Counted from the stretch's first letter, positions 52,716 through 63,097 are shown. The stretch: DNA of 64,000 nt from Saccharopolyspora gloriosae (GCF_014203325.1 NZ_JACHIV010000001.1:5147501-5211500), one strand, 5' to 3'. The notes: generated from the sequence alone by a model not told the origin. Numbers and translations: made by a program.

Positions 52716-55700
52716 TCAGCCGATCTCGATGATCAGGTCGCCGCCTTCCACCTGCTGCACCTTGCCGATGGCCAGCCGCTTGACCCGGCCCGCCTGCGGA
52801 GCGGTGATCGCGGCCTCCATCTTCATCGCCTCGATGGTCGCGACGGTCTGCCCGGAGCTCACCTCGTCGCCCTCGGCCACCGCGAGCGTGACGACACCCG
52901 CGAACGGCGAGGGCACGTGGCCGGGGCTGCCGCGGTCCGCCTTCTCCGCCACCGGCAGGTCCGTGGCCACCGAGCGGTCCCGCACCTGGATGGGGCGCAG
53001 CTGCCCGTTCAGGATCGCCATCACCGTGCGCATGCCGCGCTCGTCGGCCTCGCTGATCGCCTCCAGGCCGATGAGCAGCCGCACGCCCTGGTCGAGGTCC
53101 ACGGAGTACTCCTCGCCGGGGCGCAGCCCGTAGAAGAAGTCCTTGCTGCGCAGCAGCGAGGTGTCCCCGTAGGCCTCGCGGTGCTCGGTGAACTCCTTGG
53201 TCGGCTTGGCGAACAGCAGCCGGTTGAGGGTGGCGCGCCGGTCCTCCACGAGCCCGGTGCGGTCCTCCGCGGTGAGCTCGGCCAGCGCGCGCTCCCCCGT
53301 GCGCCCTTCCAGCGCCCGGGTGCGGAACGGCTCCGGCCAGCCCGCCGGCGGTTCGCCCAGCTCGCCCTGCAGGAAGCCGATGACCGAGTCGGGGATGTCG
53401 AACCGGCGCGGCTCCGCCTCGAAGTCGGCGGGGTCGACCCCGGCCCCGACCAGGTGCAGCGCCAGGTCACCGACGACCTTGGAGGACGGCGTGACCTTCA
53501 CCAGCCTGCCGAGGATGCGGTCCGCGGCCTCGTACATGGCCTCGATCTCTTCGAACTTGTCGCCGAGGCCGAGCGCGACGGCCTGGGTGCGCAGGTTCGA
53601 CAGCTGACCGCCGGGGATCTCGTGCCGGTACACCCGCCCCGTCGGCGCGGCCAGGCCCGCCTCGAAGGGCAGGTAGATCTTGCGCACCGACTCCCAGTAC
53701 GGCTCCAGGTCGCACACCGCGCGCAGGTCCAGCCCGGTGGCGCGGTCGGTGTGGTCGGTGGCGGCGACCACCGAGGACAGCGCGGGCTGCGAGGTGGTGC
53801 CCGCCAGCGAGGCCGAAGCCCCGTCGACGGCGTCCACCCCGGACTGCACGGCGGCCAGGTAGGTCGCCAGCTGCCCGCCCGGCGTGTCGTGGGTGTGCAG
53901 GTGCACCGGCAGGTCGAACTCCCTGCGCAGCGCGGTGACCAGCTCCGCCGCGGCCGGAGCGCGCAGCAACCCGGCCATGTCCTTGATCGCCAGCACGTGC
54001 GCGCCCGCGTCGACGATCTGCTCGGCCAGCCGCAGGTAGTAGTCCAGCGTGTAGATCTTCTCGGCCGGGTCCAGCAGGTCGCCGGTGTAGCACAGCGCCA
54101 CCTCGGCCACGGACTTCCCGGTGTCGCGCACGGCCCGGATCGCCGGGCGCATCTGCTCGATGTCGTTGAGCGCGTCGAAGATCCGGAAGATGTCGATGCC
54201 GGTGTCGGTGGCCTCCTGCACGAAGTGCTCGGTCACCTCGGTGGGGTACGGCGTGTAGCCGACGGTGTTGCGCCCGCGCAGCAGCATCTGCAGGCAGATG
54301 TTGGGCACCGCCTCGCGCAGCTTCGCCAGCCGCTCCCACGGGTCCTCCGCCAGGAACCGCAGCGCCACGTCGTAGGTGGCGCCGCCCCAGCACTCCAGCG
54401 ACAGCAGCTCCGGCGTCATCCGCGCCACGTGCGGCGCCACGGCCAGCAGGTCCTTGCTGCGCACCCGGGTCGCCAGCAGCGACTGGTGGGCGTCGCGGAA
54501 GGTCGTGTCGGTGACGCCTACGGCGTCGGATTCCCGCATCCAGCGCGCGAAGCCCTCCGGGCCGAGCTCGGTGAGCCGCTGCTTGGACCCCTGCCGCGGC
54601 GGTGCCGTCAGGTCGATGTCGGGCAGCTTGAACACCGGGTCCGGAACGGTCGGCCGCGACCCGTTGGGCTGGTTCACGGTGACGTCGGCCAGGTAGTTCA
54701 GCAGCCGGGTGCCGCGGTCCGCGGAGTGGCGCGCCGTGAGCAGGTGCGGGCGTTCCTCGATGAACGAGGTCGTCACGCGCCCCTCGGCGAAGTCGTCGTT
54801 GTCCAGCACCGCCTGCAGGAACGGGATGTTCGTCGCGACGCCGCGGATCCGGAACTCGGCGAGGGCGCGCCGTGCGCGGGCCACGGCGGTCGGGAAGTTC
54901 CGCCCGCGGCAGGACAGCTTCACCAGCATCGAGTCGAAGTGCGCGCTGATGCTGGTCCCGGCGAACGCGGTGCCGCCGTCGAGCCGGATTCCGGCGCCGC
55001 CCGGCGAGCGGTAGGCGCTGATCATGCCGGTGTCCGGGCGGAACCCGTTGGTGGGGTCCTCGGTGGTGATGCGGCACTGCAGCGCGGCGCCGCGCAGCCG
55101 CACCTCGTCCTGCGTCATGCCGAGGTCGGCGAGCGTCTCACCGGCGGCGATGCGCAGCTGCGACTGCACGAGGTCGGCGTCGGTGACCTCTTCGGTGACG
55201 GTGTGCTCGACCTGGATGCGCGGGTTCATCTCGATGAACACGTGCCTGCCCTGCTCGTCGACGAGGAACTCGACGGTGCCCGCGTTGACGTAGCCGATCT
55301 TGCGGGCGAAGGCGACCGCGTCGGCGCAGATGCGTTCGCGCAGCTCCGGGTCCAGGTTCGGGGCGGGCGCGATCTCGATGACCTTCTGGTGCCGACGCTG
55401 CACCGAGCAGTCCCGCTCGTAGAGGTGGATCACGTTGCCGGCCTGGTCGGCGAGGATCTGCACCTCGATGTGCCGCGGGTTCACCACGGCCTGCTCGAGG
55501 ATCACCGTCGGGTCGCCGAAGGCGGACTCCGCTTCGCGCATGGCGGCTTCGAGGGCTTCGCGCAGCGCGCCGAACTCGGCGACGCGGCGCATGCCGCGAC
55601 CACCGCCACCGGCGACGGCCTTGACGAACACGGGGAACTGGAGGGATTCGCCGACGGACATGAGCTCGTCGATGTCCGCGGAGGGGGCTGAGGAGTCCAG

Positions 55701-56093
55701 CACCGGCACGCCCGCCTCGCGGGCGGCGGCGACGGCGGTGGCCTTGTTCCCCGTCATCTCGAGGATGTCGTGGCTCGGTCCGACGAAGGTGATGCCCGCG
55801 TCGTGGCACGCCTTGGCCAGGTCCGGGTTCTCCGACAGGAAGCCGTAACCCGGGTAGATCGCGTCGGCGCCCGCGGTCTGCGCCGCTTTGATGATCTCGT
55901 CGACCGACAGGTAGGCGCGGACGGGATGTCCGGGCTCGCCGATCTCGTAGGACTCGTCGGCCTTCAAGCGGTGCAACGAGTTGCGGTCTTCGTGCGGGAA
56001 CACCGCGACGGTGCCCGCGCCGAGCTCATAGCCCGCGCGGAAGGCTCGAATCGCGATTTCGCCACGGTTGGCGACGAGGACCTTGCGAAACAT
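52716..56093 (-). CDS. pyc: Pyruvate carboxylase
   Basis: This 1125-residue biotin enzyme carboxylates pyruvate to oxaloacetate to refill the TCA cycle. In order it has a biotin carboxylase domain (about 1-450, with AGGGGRGMRRV ATP loop and EMNPRIQVEHTVTEEV), the carboxyltransferase domain (about 520-800, with DTTFRDAHQSLLATRVR and the metal-binding HTHDTPGG), the tetramerisation region and the C-terminal biotin carrier with IEAMKMEA, in which Lys is biotinylated. AGGAGG precedes the ATG at 56093. Its place between rsmD and recG agrees with M. tuberculosis. Confidence 0.97.
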   Translation of the reverse strand: MFRKVLVANRGEIAIRAFRAGYELGAGTVAVFPHEDRNSLHRLKADESYEIGEPGHPVRAYLSVDEIIKAAQTAGADAIYPGYGFLSENPDLAKACHDAGITFVGPSHDILEMTGNKATAVAAAREAGVPVLDSSAPSADIDELMSVGESLQFPVFVKAVAGGGGRGMRRVAEFGALREALEAAMREAESAFGDPTVILEQAVVNPRHIEVQILADQAGNVIHLYERDCSVQRRHQKVIEIAPAPNLDPELRERICADAVAFARKIGYVNAGTVEFLVDEQGRHVFIEMNPRIQVEHTVTEEVTDADLVQSQLRIAAGETLADLGMTQDEVRLRGAALQCRITTEDPTNGFRPDTGMISAYRSPGGAGIRLDGGTAFAGTSISAHFDSMLVKLSCRGRNFPTAVARARRALAEFRIRGVATNIPFLQAVLDNDDFAEGRVTTSFIEERPHLLTARHSADRGTRLLNYLADVTVNQPNGSRPTVPDPVFKLPDIDLTAPPRQGSKQRLTELGPEGFARWMRESDAVGVTDTTFRDAHQSLLATRVRSKDLLAVAPHVARMTPELLSLECWGGATYDVALRFLAEDPWERLAKLREAVPNICLQMLLRGRNTVGYTPYPTEVTEHFVQEATDTGIDIFRIFDALNDIEQMRPAIRAVRDTGKSVAEVALCYTGDLLDPAEKIYTLDYYLRLAEQIVDAGAHVLAIKDMAGLLRAPAAAELVTALRREFDLPVHLHTHDTPGGQLATYLAAVQSGVDAVDGASASLAGTTSQPALSSVVAATDHTDRATGLDLRAVCDLEPYWESVRKIYLPFEAGLAAPTGRVYRHEIPGGQLSNLRTQAVALGLGDKFEEIEAMYEAADRILGRLVKVTPSSKVVGDLALHLVGAGVDPADFEAEPRRFDIPDSVIGFLQGELGEPPAGWPEPFRTRALEGRTGERALAELTAEDRTGLVEDRRATLNRLLFAKPTKEFTEHREAYGDTSLLRSKDFFYGLRPGEEYSVDLDQGVRLLIGLEAISEADERGMRTVMAILNGQLRPIQVRDRSVATDLPVAEKADRGSPGHVPSPFAGVVTLAVAEGDEVSSGQTVATIEAMKMEAAITAPQAGRVKRLAIGKVQQVEGGDLIIEIG

Positions 56094-56375
56094 GCCGGCT
56101 ACCTCCTGGACAGGTGTCGGACGGTCGGCGAAACCGTACCGCGAAAATTCCGCCTGCCGAGAGGATCAGCGGGTGACCCACATCATTCGGTGATGTTGAC
56201 CTGCGATTACGACGACCCCGCACAAGACCTTGCGGAAAGAAAATCCACGATTCTTCCGTTTCCGGAATGATCGGGACGGAGATCCCACCGCCGCACGGAG
56301 GGCGGTGTTCACCTCCGGCGCGTTCCCCGCCACGGAAACGCGCCCGCCCCCCGCCCGGTTACGCAAGTCCGGGCG

Positions 56376-58607
56376 TCAGCTCTTCTCCAAGTAGCCCGCG
56401 CGGTCCTCGTCGACGACCTCCTCGACCATGCGCGCCAGGCCCGGGTGCTGCCGCAGCTGCGGATCGTCGGCGACGTAGCGCTGCGCCTCGTCCCGCGCTT
56501 CGGCGATGACGTCCTCGTCGCGCAGCAGCGACAACATCTTCAGCCCCGACCGGCGCCCGGACTGGGCCGCGCCCAGCACGTCCCCTTCCCGGCGCAGCTC
56601 CAGGTCGAGCCGGGCCAGTTCGAAGCCGTCCGTCGTGGAGGCCACCGCGTCCAGCCGCTCCCGGGTGGAGGTGCCGCCCATGGCCTCGCTCACCAGCAGG
56701 CACAGCCCCGGCGCCGAACCACGTCCGACGCGCCCGCGGAGCTGGTGCAGCTGGCTCACCCCGAACCGGTCCGCGTCCATGATCACCATCACGGTCGCGT
56801 TCGGCACGTTCACGCCGACCTCGACCACGGTCGTGGCCACCAGCACGTCCAGCTTCCCGTCGGCGAAGCCGCGCATCACCGCGTCCTTGTCGTCGGCGGC
56901 CAACCTGCCGTGCAGCACGCCGATCCGCAGCTGCGCCAGCGGTCCCTGGCGCAGCCGCTCCGCCACGTCGAGCACGGCCAGCGGCGGGCGGCGCTCGTCG
57001 GAACCCGCGCCCGCGTCCTCCGGTTCCTCCACCCCGTCGTCGGTGCGCGGCTTCTTCCCGCCCTTCTTCGGCGGGTTCTGCTCGTCGTCGCCGATGCGCG
57101 GGCACACCACGTACACCTGGTGCCCGGCGGCGACCTCCTCCCGGACGCGCTCCCACGCGCGGTCCAGCCACGTCGGCTTCTCCGCGACCGGCACCACGCT
57201 GGTGCTGATCGGCGAACGCCCGCTGGGCAGCTCGCGCAGCGCGGAGGTCTCCAGGTCGCCGTACACGGTCATCGCCACGGTCCGCGGGATCGGCGTCGCC
57301 GTCATCACGAGCACGTGCGGCGCGGATTCCGCCCCGCCGCGAGCCCGCAGCGCGTCCCGCTGCTCCACGCCGAACCGGTGCTGCTCGTCGACGACGACGA
57401 GGCCGAGGTCGGCGAACGACACCCTGTCCTGGATCAGCGCGTGGGTGCCGACGACGATGCCCGCCTCCCCGGAGGCCGCCTCCAACAACGCCTTCTTGCG
57501 CGCCGCGGCGGGCAGCGAACCGGTGAGCAGGGTGATCTTGGTGGACTGCTCGGCCGCGCCGAGCTGACCCGCCGCGCCCAGCTCGCCGAGCAGCTCCGCC
57601 AGCGACCGGGCGTGCTGGGACGCCAGCACCTCGGTCGGCGCCAGCATCGCGGCCTGACGGCCCGCGTCCACCACTTGCAACATGCCGCGCAACGCCACGA
57701 CGGTCTTGCCGGAGCCGACCTCGCCCTGCACCAGCCGGTTCATCGGCTGCTCGGTGGCCAGGTCGGCGGCGATCTCGGTGCCGATCTCGGTCTGCCCCGC
57801 GGTGAGCTGGAACGGGAGCCTGCGGTCGAACTCCGCGAGCAGCCCGTCCTCGCGGCGCGGGCAGGACGGCGCCGGATGTTCGTGCGCCGTCTCGCGCAGC
57901 CGTGCGAGCACCAGTTGCACCGCCAGCGCCTCGTCCCACTTGAGCCGGTTCTGCGCGGCGGCGACCTCGCTCTGGTCCTGCGGCCGGTGGATCTTGCGCA
58001 GCGCCGTCTCCAGCCCCAGCAGCCGATGTTCGGTGCGCAACACCTCGGGCAGCGGATCGTCCGCGCCGTCCCAGGTGTCGAGCACCTGGCGCACGCAGCG
58101 GGAGATCGACCAGGACGGAAGTCCTTGCGCCGACGGGTAGACCGGGATCAGCGCCGCCGCGAACTCCTCCGCCACCGAACCGGCCTGCTCCGCGTCCTCG
58201 CCGTCGAACAGCTGGTACTCGGGGTGGGCGAGCTGGAACGAGCCCCGGTAGGCGGTGACCTTGCCGGCGAACATGCCCTGCCGTCCGGGCAGCAGCTCCC
58301 GCTCCCGCCACGCCTGGTTGAAGAAAGTGCAGGTCAGCGAGCGATGCCCGTCGGTGATGCGAGCTTCGACGATGGTGCCGCGGCGGGATTTCATGGTCCG
58401 CTTCGAGACCCGTTCGACCTTCGCCAGCACCGTCACGTGCTCGTCGAGCTCCAGTCCGGCGATGGCGGTGAGCTCACCGCGTTCGGCGTAGCGGCGCGGG
58501 TAGTGCCGCAGCAGATCGCCCACAGTGGACAGTCCGAGCGACGATTCGAGCGCCTGCCCGGTCTTCGCGCCCAGCACCCGGTCGAGCCCCGTCTCCGAAG
58601 TGGTCAT
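56376..58607 (-). CDS. recG: ATP-dependent DNA helicase RecG
   Basis: This 743-residue branch-migration helicase remodels stalled forks and Holliday junctions. The N-terminal wedge/OB region (about 20-160) is followed by helicase motifs: Walker A LVQGEVGSGKTVVAL, DEQH box VVDEQHRFGVEQR, MTATPIPRT, and in the second RecA domain VVEVGVNVPNATVMVI and HQLRGRVGRGSAPG. An acidic insertion lies between the two helicase halves around GGKKPRTDDGVEEPED. The ATG at 58607 is the family start. Confidence 0.97.
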   Translation of the reverse strand: MTTSETGLDRVLGAKTGQALESSLGLSTVGDLLRHYPRRYAERGELTAIAGLELDEHVTVLAKVERVSKRTMKSRRGTIVEARITDGHRSLTCTFFNQAWRERELLPGRQGMFAGKVTAYRGSFQLAHPEYQLFDGEDAEQAGSVAEEFAAALIPVYPSAQGLPSWSISRCVRQVLDTWDGADDPLPEVLRTEHRLLGLETALRKIHRPQDQSEVAAAQNRLKWDEALAVQLVLARLRETAHEHPAPSCPRREDGLLAEFDRRLPFQLTAGQTEIGTEIAADLATEQPMNRLVQGEVGSGKTVVALRGMLQVVDAGRQAAMLAPTEVLASQHARSLAELLGELGAAGQLGAAEQSTKITLLTGSLPAAARKKALLEAASGEAGIVVGTHALIQDRVSFADLGLVVVDEQHRFGVEQRDALRARGGAESAPHVLVMTATPIPRTVAMTVYGDLETSALRELPSGRSPISTSVVPVAEKPTWLDRAWERVREEVAAGHQVYVVCPRIGDDEQNPPKKGGKKPRTDDGVEEPEDAGAGSDERRPPLAVLDVAERLRQGPLAQLRIGVLHGRLAADDKDAVMRGFADGKLDVLVATTVVEVGVNVPNATVMVIMDADRFGVSQLHQLRGRVGRGSAPGLCLLVSEAMGGTSTRERLDAVASTTDGFELARLDLELRREGDVLGAAQSGRRSGLKMLSLLRDEDVIAEARDEAQRYVADDPQLRQHPGLARMVEEVVDEDRAGYLEKS

Positions 58608-58729
58608 CCCGCCCTGCCCGTGTCGCCTGCTGTGCCGGTACCTAGCTCGAAGTTATCGGACGAACGCGGGCCGCGGTCGGACCGGTTCACCGAATCCGCG
58701 CCGCGCCGGACGATTCCGCGCCCGCCGCG

Positions 58730-60304
58730 CTACTCGACGCCCAGCAGCAGCGCCGCCGGGGAACCGCCCGCCGGGTAGCTGACGCACTCCACCTCCGGGC
58801 GGTGCTTCGCCAAGTACTCGACCAGCTCCGCCGACACCGGTTCCGGAGCGCCGTCGCCCACCAGCACCGTCACCAGCTCGCCGCCCGCCGCGAGCATCCG
58901 ATCCACCAGATCCCGCGCCACCGCGAGGAAATCCCGGCCCAGCAGCACGACCTCGCCGTCCACCAGCCCCAGCACGTCGCCGGGCACGCAGCGACCGGCC
59001 CAGGTCAACGCCTCCGACTCGGCGATGCGCAGTTCGCCGCGCCGGGTCGCCGCGGCGGCCTCCGCCATCACCACCGCGTCGTCCGAGCTGCGACGCGACG
59101 GATCGTGCACGGCCAGCGCCGCCAGGCCCTGCGCCGGGGACGCGGTGGGCACGACGACGACGTCGCGGCCGTCCCGGACGGCGCGCTTCGCGGCCAGCTC
59201 GGCGAGTTCGGTGATCGCCTCGCCGTTGGGCAGCAGCACGACGTGCGCGGCGCGAGTCCGCTCGATCGCCGCGACCAGCTCCGGCACCGAGGGATCCGCC
59301 GGGCGCAGCTCGAACACCTCGGCGCCCTCCGCGCGGAACAGCTCGGCGAGCTCGGCGCCCGCGACGCAGGCCAGGATCGCGTGCCCCACCGGGTGCGCGG
59401 CGGTCTGGTCGGCGAACCGCTGCACCCGGATGCGGCTGGGCCTGCCGGTCTCCACGCCCGCTTCGATGGCGCCACCGATGTCGTCGCAATGCACGTGCAC
59501 GGCCCATCCGCCCGCGCCGTCGCCGACCACGGACACGCAGTCGCCGAGTTCCGCCAGCACGGAGCGCAGCCGGTCCACACCGGCCGGTTCGGCGTCGGCG
59601 AGCAGGTACATCACTTCGTAGGCGTAGCCGCCGTGCTCGGCGGGGAGTTCGACGTGGCCGGTCGGCGGTTCCGGCGCGAGCCGCACTCCGTGCACCACCG
59701 AGTGCAACGCGTCGAGCAGCACGACCAGCCCTCGGCCGCCCGCGTCCACCACTCCCGCCGCGGCCAGCGCGGGCAGCTGCGCGGTGGTGCGCTCCAGCGC
59801 GCCGATCGCGGCCAGCGCGGCCGCGCGCACGGACTCGCCCAGCCCGGCGGCGCCGGACGATTCCTCTGCCGCCGCGTGCAGCACCGACAGCATCGTGCCG
59901 TCGACGGGTTCCGCGACGGCGTCCGTCGCGAGCACATCCGCATGGTGCAACGCGTCGTGCAACGCCGATCCGTCCATCGCCGCCGCGTCCCGCAGCTGCT
60001 CCGCCATCCCCCGCAGCACCTGCGAGAGCAGCATCCCGGAATTGCCGCGCGCCCCGGACACCGCACCCTCCGCGAGCGCCGCGAGCACCTCGCCCAGCCG
60101 CCCGTCCGGCACCCGCTCGGTCGCTTCCAGCGCCGCGCGCATCGTGTGCAGCAGGTTCGTCCCGGTGTCGCCGTCCGCCACGGGGTACACGTTGATCCGG
60201 TCGAGCGCGGCGCGATCCCGCGCCAGCGCCGCCACCGATTCCCGCGCCCACCGCCGCGCCGCTTCCGCGCCGAACTCCGGCAGCGCCTCCGGACTCCCCA
60301 CCAC
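58730..60304 (-). CDS. DAK2-domain phosphatase/kinase-like protein (FakA/YloV family)
   Basis: This 524-residue protein has an N-terminal DAK2 (DhaL-like) ATP-binding domain, with RINVYPVADGDTGTNLLHTM and GARGNSGMLLSQVLRG, and a central and C-terminal region as in FakA of fatty acid kinase (VVLLPNGEAITELAELA). In firmicutes FakA phosphorylates fatty acids bound to FakB; a FakB gene is not in the window, so the substrate here is open. It starts at tandem GTGs. Its location between recG and rpmB is conserved in actinobacteria. Confidence 0.88.
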   Translation of the reverse strand: MVGSPEALPEFGAEAARRWARESVAALARDRAALDRINVYPVADGDTGTNLLHTMRAALEATERVPDGRLGEVLAALAEGAVSGARGNSGMLLSQVLRGMAEQLRDAAAMDGSALHDALHHADVLATDAVAEPVDGTMLSVLHAAAEESSGAAGLGESVRAAALAAIGALERTTAQLPALAAAGVVDAGGRGLVVLLDALHSVVHGVRLAPEPPTGHVELPAEHGGYAYEVMYLLADAEPAGVDRLRSVLAELGDCVSVVGDGAGGWAVHVHCDDIGGAIEAGVETGRPSRIRVQRFADQTAAHPVGHAILACVAGAELAELFRAEGAEVFELRPADPSVPELVAAIERTRAAHVVLLPNGEAITELAELAAKRAVRDGRDVVVVPTASPAQGLAALAVHDPSRRSSDDAVVMAEAAAATRRGELRIAESEALTWAGRCVPGDVLGLVDGEVVLLGRDFLAVARDLVDRMLAAGGELVTVLVGDGAPEPVSAELVEYLAKHRPEVECVSYPAGGSPAALLLGVE

Positions 60305-60840
60305 ACCGCGAAGCCTAAGGGGTCCTTTCAGGATGACCTTCGCTGCTGGTCGCTCAGCGGAACCTCAGCGGCTTCCCCGCTGACGAAAGATCCTTCTGAT
60401 AGGACGCCTGAGCCGTCCTCGCCCGGCGCCCGGCGCCCGGCGCAGCGGATCGAAGATCATCACCGGAGGCCGGGCGCCCGCGCCGACCACCCCGCCCGGC
60501 TCCGCGCGCGGGCGACCTCGCACGATGCCGCGGAGCGCTTCCGGCGCCCCGGGTCAGGGGCCGACGGGCCCGATCAGGGCGTGGGGTAGGCTTATCGGGT
60601 CCCGGGTGGCGATGACCCAGGGCACCCGTAAGGCATGCAGGTCCGCACCGGCTTCCGGCCGGGAGGAGATCGCCGGGTACCCCTGGCGAGCAGCAAGCCC
60701 AGCGGTACGCGATCCGGTCCGCTCAGCGGTCGGGATCCCCAAGCGGGCAGCGCTCGCGTGGACTCATCGCCGCATCCGAACTCAGGCTTCCCCGCCGCGG
60801 GCGTGGGAGGACGTCGAACGCAAAGTAAGGGGTGTCTGAC
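60305..60840. other. Divergent intergenic region between DAK2 gene and rpmB
   Basis: These 536 bases contain a solo arm of the dispersed palindrome (60348-60383) and the promoters for both sides. Open frames within it are Arg/Ser/Pro-rich and not conserved, so no gene is called. A TAGGCT-TAT stretch near 60591-60599 could be a -10 element for rpmB, which would then have a leader of about 240 bases; this is weak. Confidence 0.5.
60348..60383. repeat. Dispersed palindrome, copy 4 (solo arm, reversed)
   Basis: The 29 bases from 60348 match, at all but one position, the reverse complement of the right edge of copy 3 and its flank, including CTCAGCGGAACCTCAGCGG. The remainder of the element is lost, but TCAGCGG (60365-60371) still pairs with CCGCTGA (60377-60383), leaving a small hairpin. 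Confidence 0.7.
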
Positions 60841-61032
60841 GTGGCTGCCGTCTGCGACGTCTGCAGTAAGGGTCCGGGCTTCGGTAACTCGGTCTCGCAC
60901 TCCCACCGGAAGACCAGGCGCCGGTGGAACCCGAACATCCAGACCGTGCACGCCAAGTTCGGTCTCTCCCAGCGCAAGCGCATGAACGTGTGCACCTCCT
61001 GCCTCAAGGCGGGCAAGGTCGTGCGCGGCTGA
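60841..61032 (+). CDS. rpmB: 50S ribosomal protein L28
   Basis: This 63-residue ribosomal protein starts at GTG 60841, after AAGGGGTG. The L28 pattern is clear: [24 protein letters not shown] is split across the start, and [12 protein letters not shown] and the second knuckle VCTSCLKAG follow. Two CxxC pairs make it the zinc-binding form. A frame extension upstream to 60832 is possible but would separate the start from its ribosome site. An intrinsic terminator follows at 61052-61084. Confidence 0.95.
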   Translation: MAAVCDVCSKGPGFGNSVSHSHRKTRRRWNPNIQTVHAKFGLSQRKRMNVCTSCLKAGKVVRG

Positions 61033-61051
61033 GCGCAGGCCTTTAGCGCCG

Positions 61052-61084
61052 AACCCCGGAGCGGCTCGCCGTTCCGGGGTTTTT
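61052..61084 (+). terminator. Intrinsic terminator after rpmB
   Basis: AACCCCGGA (61052-61060) pairs with TCCGGGGTT (61073-61081) and runs into a T-tract. This is the only textbook Rho-independent terminator in the window, 20 bases after the L28 stop. Confidence 0.9.
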
Positions 61085-61104
61085 GCGCGCCCGGAACCGG
61101 TTCG

Positions 61105-61695
61105 TCACGGCAGGTGGTGGCGCCAGCGCGGGCCGACCTGCGCCCATTCCGCCTCCCAAGCGGCCAACCGGCGCTTGCCCACGTACCAGCGGGCTCCCGT
61201 GAACAACCCGCCCAGCACCAGCCCCGAGCCGAGCAGAATCCCGGCTCCGGCGGTCCCGGCGGCTTGCGTCGCTTCGGAGCGGGTCCGCGGCGGCGGCACC
61301 GGAGTGTCCCGCGGGTCGACCCAGATCGGCACCGCGTCGGCGAGCTGCTGACCGGTCGGCACCTCGATGACCGCGACGTGCTGCGGGCCCGGCGGCGCTC
61401 CCCACCCGACCCGGATCGAACGGACCACCGCGCTCTCGCCCGGCACCTCCGCCAGCACCTTCGCCGACACCTGGTGGCGATCGGCGTGCTCGGCGTTCAC
61501 CTGCGCCAAGTGATCCCGCAGCACCGCCTGCGACGCCACGAACGACGCGATCAGGACCACCACCGCCGCCACCAGCACCACCAGCAGCGCGATGGGCTCG
61601 AACAAGTCGGTCCGGCGCCGCAACGGGTTGGCTCCGGGCCACACCCCACGTCGCAACCGCGCCAGGACTCCTCCACTGACCGGGCCGGCACCCAT
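61105..61695 (-). CDS. Two-helix membrane protein, Rv1733c-like family
   Basis: This 196-residue membrane protein has two hydrophobic helices (about 34-58 and 146-168) with a roughly 90-residue extracytoplasmic domain between them, flanked by NPLRRRTDLFEPIA and GKRRLAAWEAEW. The layout and the NPLxRxTDxxE entry to helix 1 recall the actinobacterial Rv1733c family, whose function is unknown. It starts at ATG 61695. It is convergent with rpmB, whose terminator separates them. Confidence 0.75.
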   Translation of the reverse strand: MGAGPVSGGVLARLRRGVWPGANPLRRRTDLFEPIALLVVLVAAVVVLIASFVASQAVLRDHLAQVNAEHADRHQVSAKVLAEVPGESAVVRSIRVGWGAPPGPQHVAVIEVPTGQQLADAVPIWVDPRDTPVPPPRTRSEATQAAGTAGAGILLGSGLVLGGLFTGARWYVGKRRLAAWEAEWAQVGPRWRHHLP

Positions 61696-62057
61696 GACAA
61701 GCCTTCTTCCATCGGCGAGCACAAGTCCACCGCAAGACTCGAATGTACGACCGGCGGAGGTCGAAATCCATCCGCCGAACCGGGACCTCGGCCGGTGCTC
61801 CCAGAGCACCCGATGATCACGGTGCGTGCAACTCGGGCACCCGCGCCGACGTGGAAGAACGCGCGGCGGAGCCGTCGGCCTGCTCCGCTCCGAATCGCTT
61901 CGAACAGGCGTTACGAGCACCGGAGAACGGGACGCGCGCGGCTCGGCTCCGGACTCGGCGCGCGACTACGTCGAGCCGACGCGACGCGGCGCGCTGTCAC
62001 TCAACGTGAACGTGGAAGGAAGTCCTGGATCGCTCGGCGACCCGGGTGCGGCAGCGG
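61696..62057. other. Intergenic region between membrane protein gene and ung
   Basis: These 362 bases contain the promoter for the leftward membrane-protein gene. Open frames here lack recognisable domains and start signals. No repeat or strong hairpin was seen. Confidence 0.45.
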
Positions 62058-62729
62058 CTAGGGGAGCTTCCAGTCGACCGGTTCCGCTCCTGCTCGCTGC
62101 AGGATCTGGTTCGCCCGGCTGAACGGGCGCGTGCCGAAGAAGCCGCGGTCCGCCGACATCGGGCTCGGGTGCACCGACTCGATGCACTCCACGCCCGGCA
62201 TCATGACCCGCGTGCTGCGAGCGTCGTTGCCCCACAGGATCGCCACCATCGGCTGCTGCCGGGCGGCGAGCGCGCGGATGGCCTGCTCGGTGACCGCTTC
62301 CCAGCCCTTGCCGCGGTGCGAGGCCGACTTGCCGGGCTGCACGGTCAGCGCCCGGTTGAGCAGCAGCACCCCGTTCTCCGTCCACGGCGTCAGATCACCG
62401 CTGGTGGGCCTGGGGTGGCCGAGGTCGTCGCAGTACTCCCGGAAGATGTTGATCAGGCTGCGCGGCGGCTGGACCCCTGGAGCGACCGAGAAGCTCAGCC
62501 CCACCGGGTGCCCCGGCGTCGGGTACGGGTCCTGACCGACGATGAGCACTCGCACGTCGTGGAACGGCTGCTGGAACGCACGCAGCACGTTCTCCCCCGA
62601 CGGCAGGTACTCCCGCCCGGCCGCGACCTCGGCGCGCAGGAAGTCGCCCATCGCGCCGATCCGGTCGGCGACGGGTTCCAGCGCCTCGGCCCAACCGGCC
62701 TCGACCACCTCGTGCAACGGACGTGCCAT
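62058..62729 (-). CDS. ung: Uracil-DNA glycosylase
   Basis: This 223-residue family 1 enzyme removes uracil from DNA. The catalytic water-activating motif GQDPYP (65-70, Asp67), the LLLNRALTV region and HPSPMS with His187 are intact. ATG 62729 (MARPLHEVV) is the best start; the frame upstream is open but not conserved. Its position near rpmB and recG matches M. tuberculosis. Confidence 0.96.
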   Translation of the reverse strand: MARPLHEVVEAGWAEALEPVADRIGAMGDFLRAEVAAGREYLPSGENVLRAFQQPFHDVRVLIVGQDPYPTPGHPVGLSFSVAPGVQPPRSLINIFREYCDDLGHPRPTSGDLTPWTENGVLLLNRALTVQPGKSASHRGKGWEAVTEQAIRALAARQQPMVAILWGNDARSTRVMMPGVECIESVHPSPMSADRGFFGTRPFSRANQILQRAGAEPVDWKLP

Positions 62730-63097
62730 GGTGGCGCACTCTAGCGAGCGGCCGAGATCGACTGCCCGGCGCCCCGGCCGCGTCGGCCACTGCGGGTCAA
62801 CGTGTTGTGCCCCACACTGCGGCCAGTCATCATCGACCCTCGTGCGGGTCATTCCCCCGGCCCAACGATCGTGATCTCCATAGCCGCCTGTGACCAGCGT
62901 TCCACCTCCGATCACCCCCTGGCGAGCCTCGCGGCAAACCTACTGCGGAGTGATGTTTTACCCACGACAACAATTATCGAAACGGACACAAGTAGGCGTT
63001 TTGGTGGCCAGGAGGCAGCCGCTCGGCTAAGTTCCTCAGTACTCCAAACGTGTTCACACACCGTGGACGGCACGACCCGGAGGTGGCACACACCCTC
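62730..63097. other. Divergent promoter region between ung and the symporter
   Basis: No gene is supported in these 368 bases. The stretch 62945-63050 is more A/T-rich than its surroundings (for example ACAACAATTATCGAAACGG) and probably holds the promoter of the rightward transporter. No palindrome convincing enough to annotate was found. Confidence 0.45.

Noticed and set aside
56109-56118. GACA-gg-TGTC palindrome before pyc, sharing the core of the palindrome at 50187-50204
   Set aside because: A 10-base palindrome is expected by chance in 64 kb and the outer bases do not match, so a common regulator is not supported.
60525-60839. Open frame of about 105 codons before rpmB
   Set aside because: Composition is Arg/Ser/Pro-rich with no domain and no good ribosome site; it reads through the probable rpmB leader and promoter.
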